Positions 1 to 24,444 of a stretch of 64,000 nucleotides of DNA are shown here, piece after piece. The position numbers and the translations under genes are program-made. Below the pieces are notes generated by a model. That model had not been told where the DNA came from. It searched no databases and was given only the letters and a program-made list of their open reading frames with translations. Origin of the DNA: Alentia gelatinosa (Eukaryota > Annelida > Polychaeta > Phyllodocida > Polynoidae); contig OX465579.1 in NCBI GenBank assembly GCA_950022655.1, positions 138,889,118 to 138,953,117 on the forward strand, read 5' to 3'. Position 1 is the stretch's first letter; every line of letters starts with the position of its first letter.

Positions 1-970
1 CACCCCCTCTGGGGCCCCTAACTTGTAGAAATTGTGGTTCCGAGGAACCACCGTGAACGAGCGTGGGATCAATCATTTGACATAATTTCATCATAAATTA
101 CGCGGGGAGGCATAGGGGCACAACCCGAGGAACCGCCACCCCTCCGGTGTGGTAACAGCACATAGGCCTAACGATATCTAGTCCTTTACTTGGGCATCTC
201 ATCTGTGTTCCGAGGTCCCGAGACTCGGGGGGGAGAGAGCGAAGCCCTTTCCAAAAAAATCCACGGGTCTCAGGCAAGATGTCGAGGCAGAGGGGAGGGT
301 TATTTACATAGTTTCTAACAAGATTTGTGTGTACCTGTATCGCCGATAGAAGTACCGGCCGATGCTGTAGTCGGTGAGGGTGCCCTTGACCACTTCTTAA
401 CCATGGCCGACCTTGCTGATGCTAGGTCGTGCCTGGACGAGGCTTCCTGGGTGCCTAGATCGGCGATTCAACTGGCGAAGCGGGAGTCGTCGCCTGTGCG
501 TGCCGCGATACCGTGCTGATACCCCGAAGCTGAGTCGCAGGGTCCAGCGTAGTCTAGGCGAGCGGGCGCCGACATCGTGCGCCGATTCTACATAGCCGCT
601 ATACCCCTCCATCACCTCTGATCTTCGCACATACATGTCGCTAGTGGATCTTGATCATCAAACCACCGGTAATATCTGCCGGCTAGGTGGTTGTGCGGTG
701 GATTACCATGGTTTTCAGAGTATTTCGCAGAGCCAATGACACAGACTTCCAAACTTGAGGACCTTGCGTGAAGGCCGCTGGTGGTGCCCTCTGTGAGGTA
801 GCGGACATCTGAGAGGTGCTGATCTGTCAGGCGACAGGTGGAGCCACCAATCCGCCTCTTATAATTACTGTCCAATTTCCAATTACCCTCAATGGGCGTT
901 AGATACGAGTTCCCAATGTTAAGTCCATGGGGAAAAAATATCTGGGGTGAGATAAACGTTTGGACCAATG
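1..970. repeat. Diverged copy of YR-retrotransposon terminal/non-coding repeat sequence
   Basis: No credible gene is seen. Positions 114-143 match 50593-50622 over about 30 bases (a GGGGCACAACCCGAGG core), which lies in the non-coding end of the YR-element block. Positions about 780-895 resemble the 148-bp repeat at 49697 and 51150: a GCCCTCTG..GAG part, then ATTACTG.CCAATTT and ATTACC.TCAAT. A short hairpin (GTGGTTCC/GGAACCAC) lies near 36-54. I infer an old, diverged copy of the same terminal sequence. ORFs here look like chance openings. Confidence 0.5.
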
Positions 971-1374
971 TGCCTGAAAGGGTTGTATTTCACATTTTTT
1001 CCTAGTCTCGAACAAATCTCTCCTGGTACAAAAATCTCAGAACAACGTGCCATTCATTTGCAATTCACAGGCTCAAAGACATCATATCTAAAACATACCT
1101 AGGACAGCCGCCTCAAGGTTGACATGTGCCATCTAAGTAGCAAGTTAATCTATTTAGGTGCTAGGGATCTGGGGATTTGATGGTTTAACTGTATGGGGTG
1201 TTTTGGAGTACATGTTAGTATATTTATGGTTCCCTTGAGACATACCCATACGTAAGAAAACAACTAATTGCAGGCCTGGAATAAATCATGAATTGACCAA
1301 AAAACATTAAGTCGAATAGTTCCTAATAAATGTCACTTGTAGTTGTATGATTCACTTTTTCTGGTTACATTCTA
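971..1374. other. No gene seen
   Basis: AT-rich sequence with no exon-like or repeat signal that I can support. The last part may be the 3' tail of the LINE fragment that follows. Confidence 0.4.
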
Positions 1375-2310
1375 TCAACTATTTCCATTTTTAACTTTTT
1401 TAGAGTCCATTTGCCTTCTTGCTGTTGTTGAAAGTTCATTCCATATTTTGGACCCATGGTACTCAAGGCTCCTTTTATATGTTTCACAGTTCGGGTGGTT
1501 TATTTCAAAAATTGGTGCCGAGTGAGCTCTTGTAGCTACCGTTTGTACTTTTAACAACTCATTGTCTTCTTTTAGTCTATACATGAACTGAACTATATGC
1601 GCATACCGCCTGTGCATCAAGTATGGTATCTGTACTGATCTGTGTAGTGCCTCAACATTCGATCTTCATGCCCAGCGGTTCACGATCCTTATTGCATTAT
1701 TTTGTAAGATTTGTAATTTGTTTTTTTTCAGATATATTACATGCATCGTACAGAACATCGCCATAATCGATCACGGGTAGTAGCATCGTTTTAAAGATCA
1801 TTAGACATGTATGACGCGTCAGATAGGGTCGGATCTTAGCCAAGAGGTAGATCTTATGCGAGATTGTTTTTACCAGATTGTTTATGTGATTTCGATAAGT
1901 GAGGAACCGGTCGAGTGTTACTCCCAGGTATCTATAAGAGTTAACTTGCTTTAGATCATCACCACATAGCTTCAGGTTTAGGTGATCGTTATGCAAGATC
2001 CTTTTATTAGCTGCTGTTGAGAAGATCACGATTTTCGTCTTATTTGTGTTTATAGTTAACTTGTTTTCTGAGCACCAACTTCCCAATCTAGCGAGGTCTC
2101 TTTGAAGCATGCCATGTGTCTGGTGTAAATCTCGACCAGCTCCAAACAGAACAGTATCATCAGCGTACATAATACATTTTGCCACGTGATTTTGTTGCAC
2201 CTCATCCATATTGTCCAATTATGTCAATATGTAGGTCATTTACATATGTTATGAATAATAACGGGCCCAGAATGGACCCCTGTGGGACCCCACAGTGCAT
2301 GTGGGTACAT
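1375..2310 (-). pseudogene. LINE reverse transcriptase fragment, 3' half, frameshifted
   Basis: Reading on the minus strand from about 2310, the frame gives GVPQGSILGPLLF and YVNDL (RT palm, before the catalytic box). A second frame (2218-1697) then gives the catalytic MYADDTVLF box at about 2157-2171, WCSENKLTINT, YLGVTLD and the thumb. A third stretch (1620-1375) gives YAHIVQFMYRLKEDNELL and NELSTTAR, the usual C-terminus of this type. At least two frame breaks separate the pieces, and nothing upstream of the palm (endonuclease, fingers) is present. The clade resembles Jockey/CR1-type LINEs. It is related to the LINE at 43866-44717, with similar YADDTV and WCSENKL..N boxes, but is more decayed. 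A dead 5'-truncated copy. Confidence 0.85.
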
Positions 2311-2329
2311 GCTAGATGAGAGGCATGTG

Positions 2330-3060
2330 TGTGGTATATATATTCTGAGAAGGTTCATTTGGGGGATTCTAAGTAACCCACCCTCATCGAGGTAAATGGT
2401 GACACACTTATCTGCGTCTTACCTAATTTCAGTAGTGATTTCAACCAGACACATTTATGCAGCACCCTTTCTAATTACTGCAGTAGTAAATTGCGTGTCT
2501 CAATTACGCATGAGGATCATCCGAGCTCATTCATGATGAATTCATTTTATGATATGCACATGCAATCTATATTAACCTGACCCCTCTCACAGCAAACCAC
2601 TCTCATATAACATAATAGCTAAATGATGAAAAAAGACTTTTCGTCAGTTTATGGAGGGGGTGGGGTGACCATTCCATAGAACTGAACTAAGGGTAAACTA
2701 ATGGTATATTGAAATATAAGGTTTATATCCGGTGCAAGCCAATTAAATACCTATACTATGCACACTCTCAGCCTCGGTAAATAGGGAAAGTCTCTTATTT
2801 GAGAACATTCCCAATTATCATTAAGTTATATACAATCTTATGTTCGTATGGTGTCATATACTCGGACGAACTTCGTGGTCTATCATGCATTTCATACCCA
2901 ATTTACCAATTAAATCCAAGGAATCCTAATATAGTAAGCGATGACCCAAATCTAAGGACAATTTTGATTAAATGATTGTTTATTAGGCCCCTACCTGTTC
3001 TGTGAGCCCTGCTTTCACTACATCCGTTGCAATTATATGCTTCAGATTTACTCTCAAGGC
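2330..3060. other. No gene seen; upstream region of the receptor gene
   Basis: AT-rich, with no ORF of interest. The receptor promoter probably lies in or just after this stretch. Confidence 0.4.
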
Positions 3061-3068
3061 TATTTAAG
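3061..3068 (+). promoter_or_regulatory. Possible TATA-like box of the receptor gene
   Basis: TATTTAAG lies about 137 bases before the start codon in an otherwise ordinary stretch. Only the sequence and its distance support it. An upstream non-coding exon cannot be excluded. Confidence 0.2.
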
Positions 3069-3197
3069 GCGAACGAGCTTTTAGTGCCAATTTACATTTA
3101 GGGAACACTCGGGAGAGACGTTCCATCAGTGTGCGAATTCCATGGTTGAAATGTAAATTTGGACTTGATATCCAATTCATTTTCTTTACTGAACAGG

Positions 3198-15084
<11,887 letters not shown>

Positions 15085-15348
15085 GCCACACCTTTATGCG
15101 GTGAAATAGTACCCCACATACAATCGCCTCCTCCCTTAAAACGCACGTGTACAATCTTCCACACCCACACATAATGGTCCCCTAACCCTCACCCTGAACA
15201 CCCCAACTGACTCCAAGAACGATGAGCTAGGAATATTCAAAAGGTGCCTCACAGATCTCGACTCATTTTATGGTTAGAAGTATATGGGTTCGGGCATAGA
15301 TCGCCTGTATTTGAATATCGAAAATGTTTGTAAATTTTGTCAAATAAA
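15085..15348 (+). terminator. 3' UTR and poly(A) signal of the receptor gene
   Basis: AATAAA at 15343-15348 is about 260 bases after the stop codon. No further coding signal is seen between. Confidence 0.55.
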
Positions 15349-15359
15349 ATTCTTGGACC

Positions 15360-17395
15360 TGCACAATAATGACTCTTAGAAATAGCAAACCAATGTGAAA
15401 CTAATGATTATGTATGGTGCTCCAGGCGTTAAAAGTGTCAAGAGGAGCGCGTGGAATACGATGAAAATGAAAGAAGCAAATAGCCTAATAGCCCAGTACT
15501 AAGAAATACCAACGGCAATATTGGATAATGTGCGCGGTACGTAAGTGGAGTGAAATGTCCTTTGATTTAAGAGAGCTTTAAATGCTTTTCGTCATCTTAC
15601 CTTCTGTAAATTGCATTTTATCTGTTTCTGTTTGGTTATAACCAAATATGTCTATAGATGTTGTGTAATACGGCTGAAATGACTGAAGTGATCCTATAAA
15701 AACATAGAATACTAAGACGAATAAATTCAATACTAATTTCGGAAAATTTACATAATGAAAATGCAGAAGAAACAATTACGTAGTAGTGATAGTAGGTATT
15801 GAAATATTGTACACGAGTGGTTGTATGAAATTATCAATTTTATTGAATAATGATGCATTTTATTAATTCTGTACCAGAGGTATGCCCTAGTATATTTATT
15901 ACATGTATACACCCTACAAACGTGACACGCTTAATCTCATGGAACGTGCAAAGAGGCAGCAAATTAATTTACTTATGATTTAGTAAGATATCTATAAAAA
16001 GTTCAATTACAGTTTTAAGCACAAAGAAATTCTTAGAGAGCATCATCACTCTTCTAATTTACACCATTCCGCTTTTTTTGGCTATTCATTTTTATAATTG
16101 AAGTTTACATACTACATCCTATTACTGATTACTTAGGCTCTTCCCCTGATTTTCTGATAATACAAAGAGTAACCCTTTGGGGGAGATAGTACAGACATAG
16201 GTAGGTGTGGAGCATTGGGATAGTGTTCCATTTCTCCCTCTTCCTCAATAAGGGTGTCCCGGTTCTCCCCAGACATATCTTCTTAAATTTATGTTTTGTG
16301 CAAACATCCAAAACGCCTCTGGAATTAAAAAAGTAACAACATGATTTACTGATAGAGCAATCTATCTGTAAAAAGTGACCAATAAATGCATGTACAAATT
16401 GAGTCTGTCAATGTGTTTTTATTGACAAAAGACAAAGTAAAATGTGATTAATGTTGATCCGTTAAATTCTATAAGTTATCATGACAATCATCTTATTGAC
16501 CACTTAGTTTTTTTTGGTAATAAGCCTTTATTGGGCTTTCTCTTGACACCAAGTTTGTCTTCCTAAGAGGTTTTAACGCAGAAATAGATGCTAAGTGAAA
16601 ATACAATTTTCTTGACAATTACCGATAATCTTCAGAATAAAAGGATCCTTTCTCTGAGGTACTTCACAGGAATCTATAAACTACCCAGCAGAGGTATTCC
16701 TTCTATTGAAAGACTTCATTGGAAAGTTACTCAATAGTCCTACAGTAAATAAGTTATTTGATCATACGGTAAGACCTATTTTCTCCCTTTAGTAATGAGG
16801 TCACACATAGCCTTACACATATTATCATCTTAGGTATTTAAAGGTTATAGGTCATACTCCCGGAAATTGTCATTTTGGTGAAAATCAAGCCACTTTTGGG
16901 TAGGTTTTGTGGCTAATGAAGGACAATTCATAATGGAAGCACATGTGACTCTCTAACGCTGAACAAAGATCTTTCATGTTCTTGTAATTGTAGATATATT
17001 GCAATGAACGTACATATCAGGAATACAATGTATCCTCAGAAGAACCGTGAGATAACATGAAATAATTCTTTTTTAAACAGAGCTTACCTCCCTTTATTGA
17101 ACGCAAAGGGAAATATCAGATGATTCATTACATGTAATTCTCCAACGATGCTTTAAATGTGCACATCCTCTTTTACGATGTTTTAAGAGATGTATGAAAC
17201 ATGATGTTGTACAATCGTTGACAAACCATACTAGAACCTTACCCAACAACTGTCTTTTATCAAATCGAATATGTAGTACGTCATGTAACGGAAGAAATAC
17301 AACTCGATTCATTGAAATAAAACAGCAAAGTACCACCTTACAGTATACATTATCGGTTATTAATCAAGATACAGTGATATTCTAGACTACGTATA
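15360..17395. other. No gene seen
   Basis: About 2 kb of AT-rich sequence. ORFs are short and have no domain or splice support. Confidence 0.4.
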
Positions 17396-17398
17396 GAA

Positions 17399-17525
17399 AG
17401 CATGATTGACTTAAAATATCTGAACAAATTACAACTTAGGTTTTTGTTTTTGTCCAAGGTTATTTTACACTAGATATGGAATGCATGGTTGACTTAAGAC
17501 ATTTGGACAAGATACACCTTATGTC
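17399..17525. repeat. Diverged tandem duplication, period 84
   Basis: GCATGATTGACTTAAAATAT at 17399 and GCATGGTTGACTTAAGACAT at 17483 start two similar copies of about 42 bases each, with a spacer. Confidence 0.6.
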
Positions 17526-17986
17526 TTATTTTACCTAAGTTAGCGCATTTGGATAACGTTAGACAAGTATGTTAACCAGAGGTCTATGGTTAGATCTTCC
17601 ACTGTAGGTATAAGGCGATACAATCAAGTTTGAAGATGCACGTTCATCGAATACTAAAGTATCGAGTAAATATCAATAATGATGATTATATTAATTTGAT
17701 ACTCACACAGATTGGAGAAGTAAAACCATCTGGATCGCCGGCCCCTACATCTGCTCAAGGATGTTAGGCAAATTCAGACTACTTTGAAGTAAACTCGTGT
17801 GAGTCTAGAGACATAAACCAAATCTGCGAACAAAGAAGGGTACCCCTCCCAAGGGCAACTGAATACCATGTCATTGTTCGGAGGTATTTCTTAACTCTCA
17901 AATTATACCTGAATTCGGTGTACCACTCGAATAAAGATAACACATGGACAATCGCTGTCTATATTTGGAATTTTAAAGTCAAAGCC

Positions 17987-17991
<5 letters not shown>

Positions 17992-18052
<61 letters not shown>
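17992..18052. repeat. (TA)n microsatellite
   Basis: Pure TA run of about 60 bases. From here to 18490 no gene is seen. Confidence 0.95.
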
Positions 18053-18056
<4 letters not shown>

Positions 18057-18487
18057 TCTTTTGACGTCAGGTCTAGGTTATACTTGCATATTGCATTCGC
18101 CTACGTTTGAAATAATTTCTATAAGGAGCTGCAGTTTGGACATTCTAAAAAGATCTTCAGATGTTTGTGTGTTTGTAGGCACAATTCGTGTTAGGATTCT
18201 GTATTGGAATGACTAATATGTTGTTTCTCTCGCAGAGTAGAATGCGCTAGTAAAGATATTTTTCCTTAGATCTACATCATCCATTAGTATTTTATACTCG
18301 ATGCACCAGTGTTTTTGTGTTGCAGGAATCTGTGCCTTGAAAAAGCTAACGATATGGTATAGGTCTTTGCTTTTCGTCTGAAAAATATTAATGGTGGTGT
18401 CATCATCTTAGGTTAAATTTTAAACAGGAAGAACTATGGCGCCATTTGAGCTACAGCATACATATGTGGCAGTCTATCATTAGGGCT

Positions 18488-18830
18488 AACTGGAAGAGTT
18501 GGCTATAATGCGGAGTAGAAGACAGTTGCTACCCACGCTGACTCACGTTGTCCTGCTCATGGGGTTCCGGTCACGTGACCACCCCGCTCCGCAACCCGTC
18601 AGCATCCACTTCAACCCTGGGACGCCAGCTGAAGGGAACCACCCACCCTACAAAATCTTTCTCCTCCTTCTACTCAACTTCTACTACTCCGTAGGGCTTC
18701 TCAATAGCTTGTAACATTTATCTTATCTCTAATTACGTTATCTCTAATTACTCTATATAAATTTCTCTCTTCTCACGGAACTCAATAAATTATATATAGC
18801 CAGCTGTGCTTCTGTGTTAGTCATCATTCA
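18488..18830 (+). mobile_element. LTR-like segment, family L, copy 1
   Basis: Shares with 42968-43312 a GGCTAACTGGA start, CACCCTACAAAA, a pyrimidine-rich middle, ACTC(C/T)GTAGGGCT, TCAATAGC and TGTGTTAGTCAT near the end. It has TATATAAA at about 18754 and AATAAA at 18784-18789. Two dispersed copies with TATA and poly(A) signals close together suggest solo LTRs. Confidence 0.55.
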
Positions 18831-18839
18831 AAGGTTTTA

Positions 18840-19890
18840 TATTCGGCATAGTAACTTTCGATGAGATATCATAAAAATACATATAATATTTATAGCATTT
18901 ATACCCAGCTATTCATAAAATAGAGCTTCAAATACTTTACTGTAAGATGCCAAACTTAACAGGCATGGTCTAGTCATACTACTCGGACGTTCCAAGATGG
19001 CCCATACTTCTGGTAGATCGCCTGTTAACCTGGGCCAACAAATACTCCTCCTGATTTGTAATAAGTGTAAATAAGTACAATGTACATTATCTCTTGTACA
19101 TTCATCATTCTTCATCCTATCAGTAAACTTTTAATACAACATATACTAACTTTTCTCAAGATTTCACCACAGTCGTGGTGAGTCTGAATGAAATTATCAT
19201 TCCATAACAATGTTGCCGACGTGATCGCTTCAGCGACTGCTGGTATGAAATTTTGTTCCTGCCTCCAACAGATCCCAATACACCTCCAGGAGGAAACGAG
19301 GAGGACAATATTAGAGGGCAGGAGATTATTTTTCTTCATTATTATTCCATAATACCTGCTATTGCCAATTATTGATATTTAGCGGTTATATGTTCCGCCA
19401 TTTGAAGGGGTTGGTAACTGACACACTCCCTTGACCTGTCAGTTCCCCTTGAGCTAATTAGCCTTAATGAGCCTGCTAGGCACTACCATTCCCACATACC
19501 TGTTATCATTACTGTATATATTCATGTTTATTAATGCAATGATTTGGTCTTTCATAGCATTTAGATTATCAAAAGTGTACAGTGAAAGATTGGTGATACT
19601 ATTCATAACTCTAATTTGCCATCTTATAAAGGTTGTTATGTTAACATTAACTAATACAGTAATTTGATTGTTGTTGAAAATACTAGAATAACATTATACA
19701 AATTGATTATTTCTATTCAATATTACACTAAAATCCTACTTGACTTAGATATCATGTCCCTGTATAAAATAGAAGCAGATTTGTTGCTGTTAGGATGATT
19801 GACAGCCATTTTGAATTACTTTTGAGTTATTCTTTTCTTAATAGAAGAAGACAGCAGTGTTTGATAAAGAGGGTTAATCTTCCAAAATAC
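18840..19890. other. No gene seen
   Basis: AT-rich. Short hydrophobic ORFs (for example 19467-19667) lack any family signature or splice context. Confidence 0.4.
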
Positions 19891-19894
19891 AGCA

Positions 19895-20560
19895 GTTAAC
19901 ATTTAACAAGTCTAAGCGAGGCTGGCACAGTTAACATTCAAAGAGCCTGTTTGTTCTGGTTCACTTCTCTGCTACCACTATAAGTTCACAATGCATGTAT
20001 ATTTCGAACTATCAGATCTGATGAGACAGACCTGACTGTGTAGCATTGGAAAATCCAAATCTGATGGGACAAACCATTCTATGGCATCATATCTGATGGG
20101 ACAGACTTGACTACATACCATTGAAACTATAGCTGTTCCAGAGACAGTAACTCCATTTTAGCAACCCCTCACACAGACACTCTTTACCTTCCTCCACTGA
20201 TCAGATTATGGAATCTATTACACTTAGATCCATATATATCTTGATGAAGAGACATATTTAATGAATTAGAATATACTGATTTAGTCAAGTAATTGGTTGC
20301 CGTCTGATCACACATTAGATTTCTACACCATAATACGTATCCCTGTTGATGATACTTGAGAACAACTATGAAATTCATTCTTTAGGTTTATTGAATTATT
20401 CTTGATACCCTCAAATAGAAATGGCTTACTGATTAATAAGTTCTTATGATATTCTCTTACTTTTATTTGATGGAATGATTTAGATATACCGTGCTCATCC
20501 ATTATAAATAATATTTGCTCTTTGTTGATGTCACCGTGCACACAGTATTTTTCAGATACA
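19895..20560 (+). repeat. Dispersed repeat family R1, copy B (3' part)
   Basis: Aligns with 47185-47800 and, reversed, with 24500-25090. Shared landmarks are AGAGCCTGTTTGTTCTG, CAATGCATGTA, TCTGATGGGACAGACC (three diverged copies here), CTTACCTTC..CCACTGA, GATACTTGAGAACAACTAT, TTAGGTTTATTGAA and TTCTTGATA. Confidence 0.75.
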
Positions 20561-20564
20561 GTCT

Positions 20565-21735
20565 AAATGTAAAATATTGGTCATATTTTCATATTCTATA
20601 GCAATATTCTGTGGATGCTTTACCATTGTCTATATATTACAAACTCGTATTAAACCATTGCTTATATGATCGAAATCAATAAATATGTTGGAAGCTATCA
20701 CTTCCATTTTTGTTGTTTTGGTTAGTATAGTCGCTCGACGTATACAATTTCCTTGAAATATCTCTTCACGTAATTTCTACATTACTTTTCGTTGCTTTTT
20801 TCCTTTCCAGTTATAGGGTATAGATTAGCCCTAATTTGCGTCTACCAGGATTGGTCGATCGACCTTCAAACCATTTATCTATTCTCCTACAGGTGTCTAT
20901 TTCTATATTCAACTCCATTAATAACTAAGACTTAGATTTTTTTTTGTATATTTACTTGACTAGCTTTCGTCGAGGATTAAATTAAAGGCGTTACGCACGA
21001 GAAAATAGTAAATGATACTGTTTCTCTGGAAGTATAGTAACATTGATATTGTTATCATAAAAATATTAAAGAAATAGTGAACAAGCAAAATTATTCTCAT
21101 GTGCAGTTCTTCCCACCTTTAGAGCATGTAACACCAATTTCCTGTGCCCAGTTACTGATAGATGGCGCATCACGCTGTACTGATAGGTTGGGAGTTTCAC
21201 ACCAGATGGCATTACTGACTCAGTAAGGAGCAACGTTAACTCAAGCGATATCTGATCCATCGGGTGACTTAAGCATCTGCAATGTTCGCCATACCCGCTT
21301 TGATAACAAATTATATCTAACAAAGATAATCCAGTACATGATCAATCGAGTCCTGGATAGCGTATAGACAGAGTGGAAGTTAAGGCATGTCAATCTCTAG
21401 ACCAAACCCATTACGTTTCAGTGTGATATAAATCCAATACATAATCCGATCAATTGACCTACCGCCCAGAGGCCTCTAACCACGCCCCCACTGTTTTATG
21501 ACCCTGTCGCCACGCGGTTACCCCAAGCACGGCGCACAGCTGGGGTACCTCCACACTGATACACAGTGTAAAACAGTGAAAATACTGTCTTTTCCTGTCA
21601 GTCTGACTGGATTTCCAGGCATCTTTTAAATGATATCTCATTGACATCCTTACACTGAGAAACTCACTTCTGTCAACATGTTACTCATAAGAGAAATATT
21701 TGTGTTTAATTGATTTAGCAGAGATTTAAAGGAAA
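20565..21735. other. No gene seen
   Basis: No supported exon, ORF or repeat. Two short antisense ORFs (21066-21323, 21459-21647) have no recognisable content. Confidence 0.4.
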
Positions 21736-21744
21736 ACCTTGATC

Positions 21745-22330
21745 TGTATGCTCAGAGAAGCCCCAGATGTCCCTATGTCTGTGCTTAGGGTTGTCTGCCT
21801 ATATGTATGTGTGTATGATTGTGACTTGCATATGTGTATCTCTGCCTATGTGTGTAATCTAGTGTATGAGTGTCTCTTTCCATATGTCTGTAGCAATGTC
21901 TGTGTGTATGGTTTAGTGTATGAGTGTCTTTGTCCATATGTCTGAGTGTATGACTTAGTGTGCTAAAGCTAGTGTCTTTCTATATATCTGTGTGTATCAT
22001 TGTTGGTGGGAATGCATCTCTATCTATCTATCTGTGTGTATGATTTAGTGTACTGGTGTCTGTAAGTCTGTGTTTTATACTAGTTGGGAGTGTCTCTATC
22101 TCTATGTCTGTGTACAAGACTATATATATGTATGTGTGTATCTCTGTGTCACTGGTTACTTTCTATATGTCTGTGAATGTCTCTGTCTGTGTGTATGACT
22201 GTGTGTGTATGGGTGTGTATGAGGGGTGCTTGTCTTTATTTCTGTGTACATCTTTCTGTGTATATGACTGGATGTAGGAGTACATGTATTTGTGTTTGTA
22301 AATGTCTTTGTTTGTAGAGTTCTTATTCAT
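21745..22330. repeat. Degenerate TGTGTATGA/TGTCTCT minisatellite
   Basis: Irregular units of roughly 40-60 bases built from TGTGTATGA, TTAGTGTATGAGTGTCT and CCATATGTCTG. ORFs here (Tyr/Val/Cys-rich) follow from the repeat. Confidence 0.7.
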
Positions 22331-22334
22331 ATTT

Positions 22335-22870
22335 AAACTCTGGAAATTGTTAATAGGCGTGCCTGAGGGACCTGTTATGGTGGTCAAAGGTATTCTGGAA
22401 CCATTTGTGGGTAATCCATTGCCATTTTGTCACAGTTAGTAACATTGTATACCCCCACTGCCTACCACTCTCTATGTGTGAGTAGCTCCCCAGACACAAA
22501 GTTTGGGGTCACTCTGGGGGTACACTGAAATACACACCACGTGCAGGCGACCTGTTGACACAGATCTGGGCGCTGATAGGCCCGCCGCACCCGTCACTCA
22601 ACCGCCGGCGGTAGGTCAATTGCAATGGTGTCTACCAGTAAGGTTTTAGTTCTTGTTTCCAATATAATTTCCAGTATTCTATAAATTTTGCTAATACCAG
22701 TACTTAGTATTATCTCAGCATGTATAATTGGAGAAGAAAAATTATTAATATAAGAACATGATACTGATAAGGCTATCATCATGTATCAGATGACGAGTCA
22801 ATTAGATGACCAATACATTTTGTGTCCTTTGTGTCTTTTTCAAGTTGTTGGGATTACCACATCTCAGAGA
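22335..22870. other. No gene seen
   Basis: Mixed-composition sequence with no supported feature. Confidence 0.35.
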
Positions 22871-22875
22871 GATAG

Positions 22876-22917
22876 AAAAAAAAGAGAGAGAGGGAGAGAG
22901 AGAGAGTGTGTGAGAGA

Positions 22918-23003
<86 letters not shown>
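22876..23003. repeat. (GA)n microsatellite
   Basis: About 120 bases of GA/GAGG repeat. The ORF over it (Arg/Glu one way, Ser/Leu the other) is an artefact. Confidence 0.95.
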
Positions 23004-23007
<4 letters not shown>

Positions 23008-23039
23008 AATCATGAAGGAACACGCGGAGCAATCATTGT

Positions 23040-23700
23040 ACATATTGACTAATGTCCATTCCCTGACTAGGCTCGAGGCCCAAGCCATAGCCGGGGTCGA
23101 GAGTAGAACCCGAGCCACTGACTGCGGAAGGCAAAGTTCCTGGTCCGATGACTGCCGGAGTTCGAGGTCGACATCCCTACCTGCCAGGTTTAGCCATAGC
23201 TCTCTGATGCCGGCCGCGAGAACAGGGTCCAGTGTTCACCCAGATGTGAGCACCTCTACTCCAGGCTGGAGGTCGAGGCCCATCAGGGGGCCTGGGGCAA
23301 AGTGGACATCTGGCCTCGCAGGTCTGATTAGTCTGGGTGAGGTCCCAGGCGATATTTCTTGCTCATTCACATCTTCGACCGTAGCTGTGGCCGTTGCCGC
23401 CCCGGGTTTGGTAATGGCTTGCAGGAGGTCGCAAATTCTTCAATTTTCTTCCTTAAAGCGGATACCCTGCCCTTGAGCTGATTGTTCTTCTTGCTCCTTT
23501 TCATCGTCTGTTTTTTCCGCAATTCTCGGCAACATGGTGAAACACTAGTCCGAATACTAGGTGTTTTTCCTTAAAAGTTGGTGTTAGTCTCATTCTGGCT
23601 GATGGCATGTTCCATTGATTTTCAGATATATATTCAGTTCTTCCCTTATATTCCAAAGAGATAAGTCCCATTGGAAGCTGGAACATATTCTGAAAATTTG
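23040..23700 (-). pseudogene. Coding-like minus-strand region, unknown protein, frame-broken
   Basis: Minus strand from 23686: MFQLPMGLISLEYKGRTEYI, then FHHVAENCGKNRR and a stop. An overlapping frame continues with a charged stretch (RIAEKTDDEKEQEEQSAQG, EENRRICDLLQAITKPG, a Pro/Gly-rich part) to one in-frame stop near 23243. It then runs on to about 23040 (DPVLAAGIRELWLNLAG, LVREWTLVNMYND). The composition is protein-like and GC is higher than in the surroundings. I do not recognise a family. It may be a broken retroelement gag-like gene or a host gene piece. Confidence 0.35.
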
Positions 23701-23704
23701 GTGC

Positions 23705-24440
23705 ATGTCTTATATTACAGTATTTCCCAATGCTGCCACCTAGGAATCAGCCAAAACGGGTTTCTTCTTTCATAGTTTATATAACCCGAAACCTAAATGA
23801 GAAACATATATTACAATGAAAATTCCATGAAGAAAAACGAGGGATGACTTTCAAATTACCCTGAGTTATTGATATCAAGGTTTGATAAGTCTGAAACACG
23901 ACTTAAACCTGCTGCCTTATAAGTCCGTAGATGCAGTCTGGAACTGATGTGCACTGATGAAGCCCCATAGAGTAAATGAGACGCCCAGTGCATAGTCAGC
24001 TTCAGATGTGAATGTCAGAAGTGATGGAGCTACAAGTGGATAAATCACAGCAACAGTAAGACCCTAATTTGAGGCTTTCTTCTCCGACATGACAGACACC
24101 TGGCGGCCGTCAGCGGAAACGAGCAGTCACATGTTGTCTACCAACGCCATCTGGCGTAAAGGGCGGCACTTAGTTGCGGAAGGTAATAAGAGGGATTGGC
24201 TTCATCACGAGGCCTTTAAGACGAAAGATGAGGATAGATTGGCGTTACCCGACAATGGGTTTCTACAGCTATTGTGGGAGGGGGGGGGGGGGGGGGGTCC
24301 ACCGGCCTCCTGATACACATTGATATTGACCTGCCTATAATAATAAAAATCATCGCGGAATCATAGCTGATATCAGTGCAGCTAGTCTGATTTCAACCGA
24401 TACATACCGACGTGCACAAGATACACAAAAAGACTAGGAG
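23705..24440. other. No gene seen; poly-G run at about 24278-24297
   Basis: No exon support. The G homopolymer is the only clear feature. Confidence 0.45.
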
Positions 24441-24444
24441 CAAA

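Noticed and set aside
22781..23476. 231-aa plus-strand ORF
   Set aside because: Its middle is the (GA)n repeat and the rest is antisense to the better coding-like minus-strand text.
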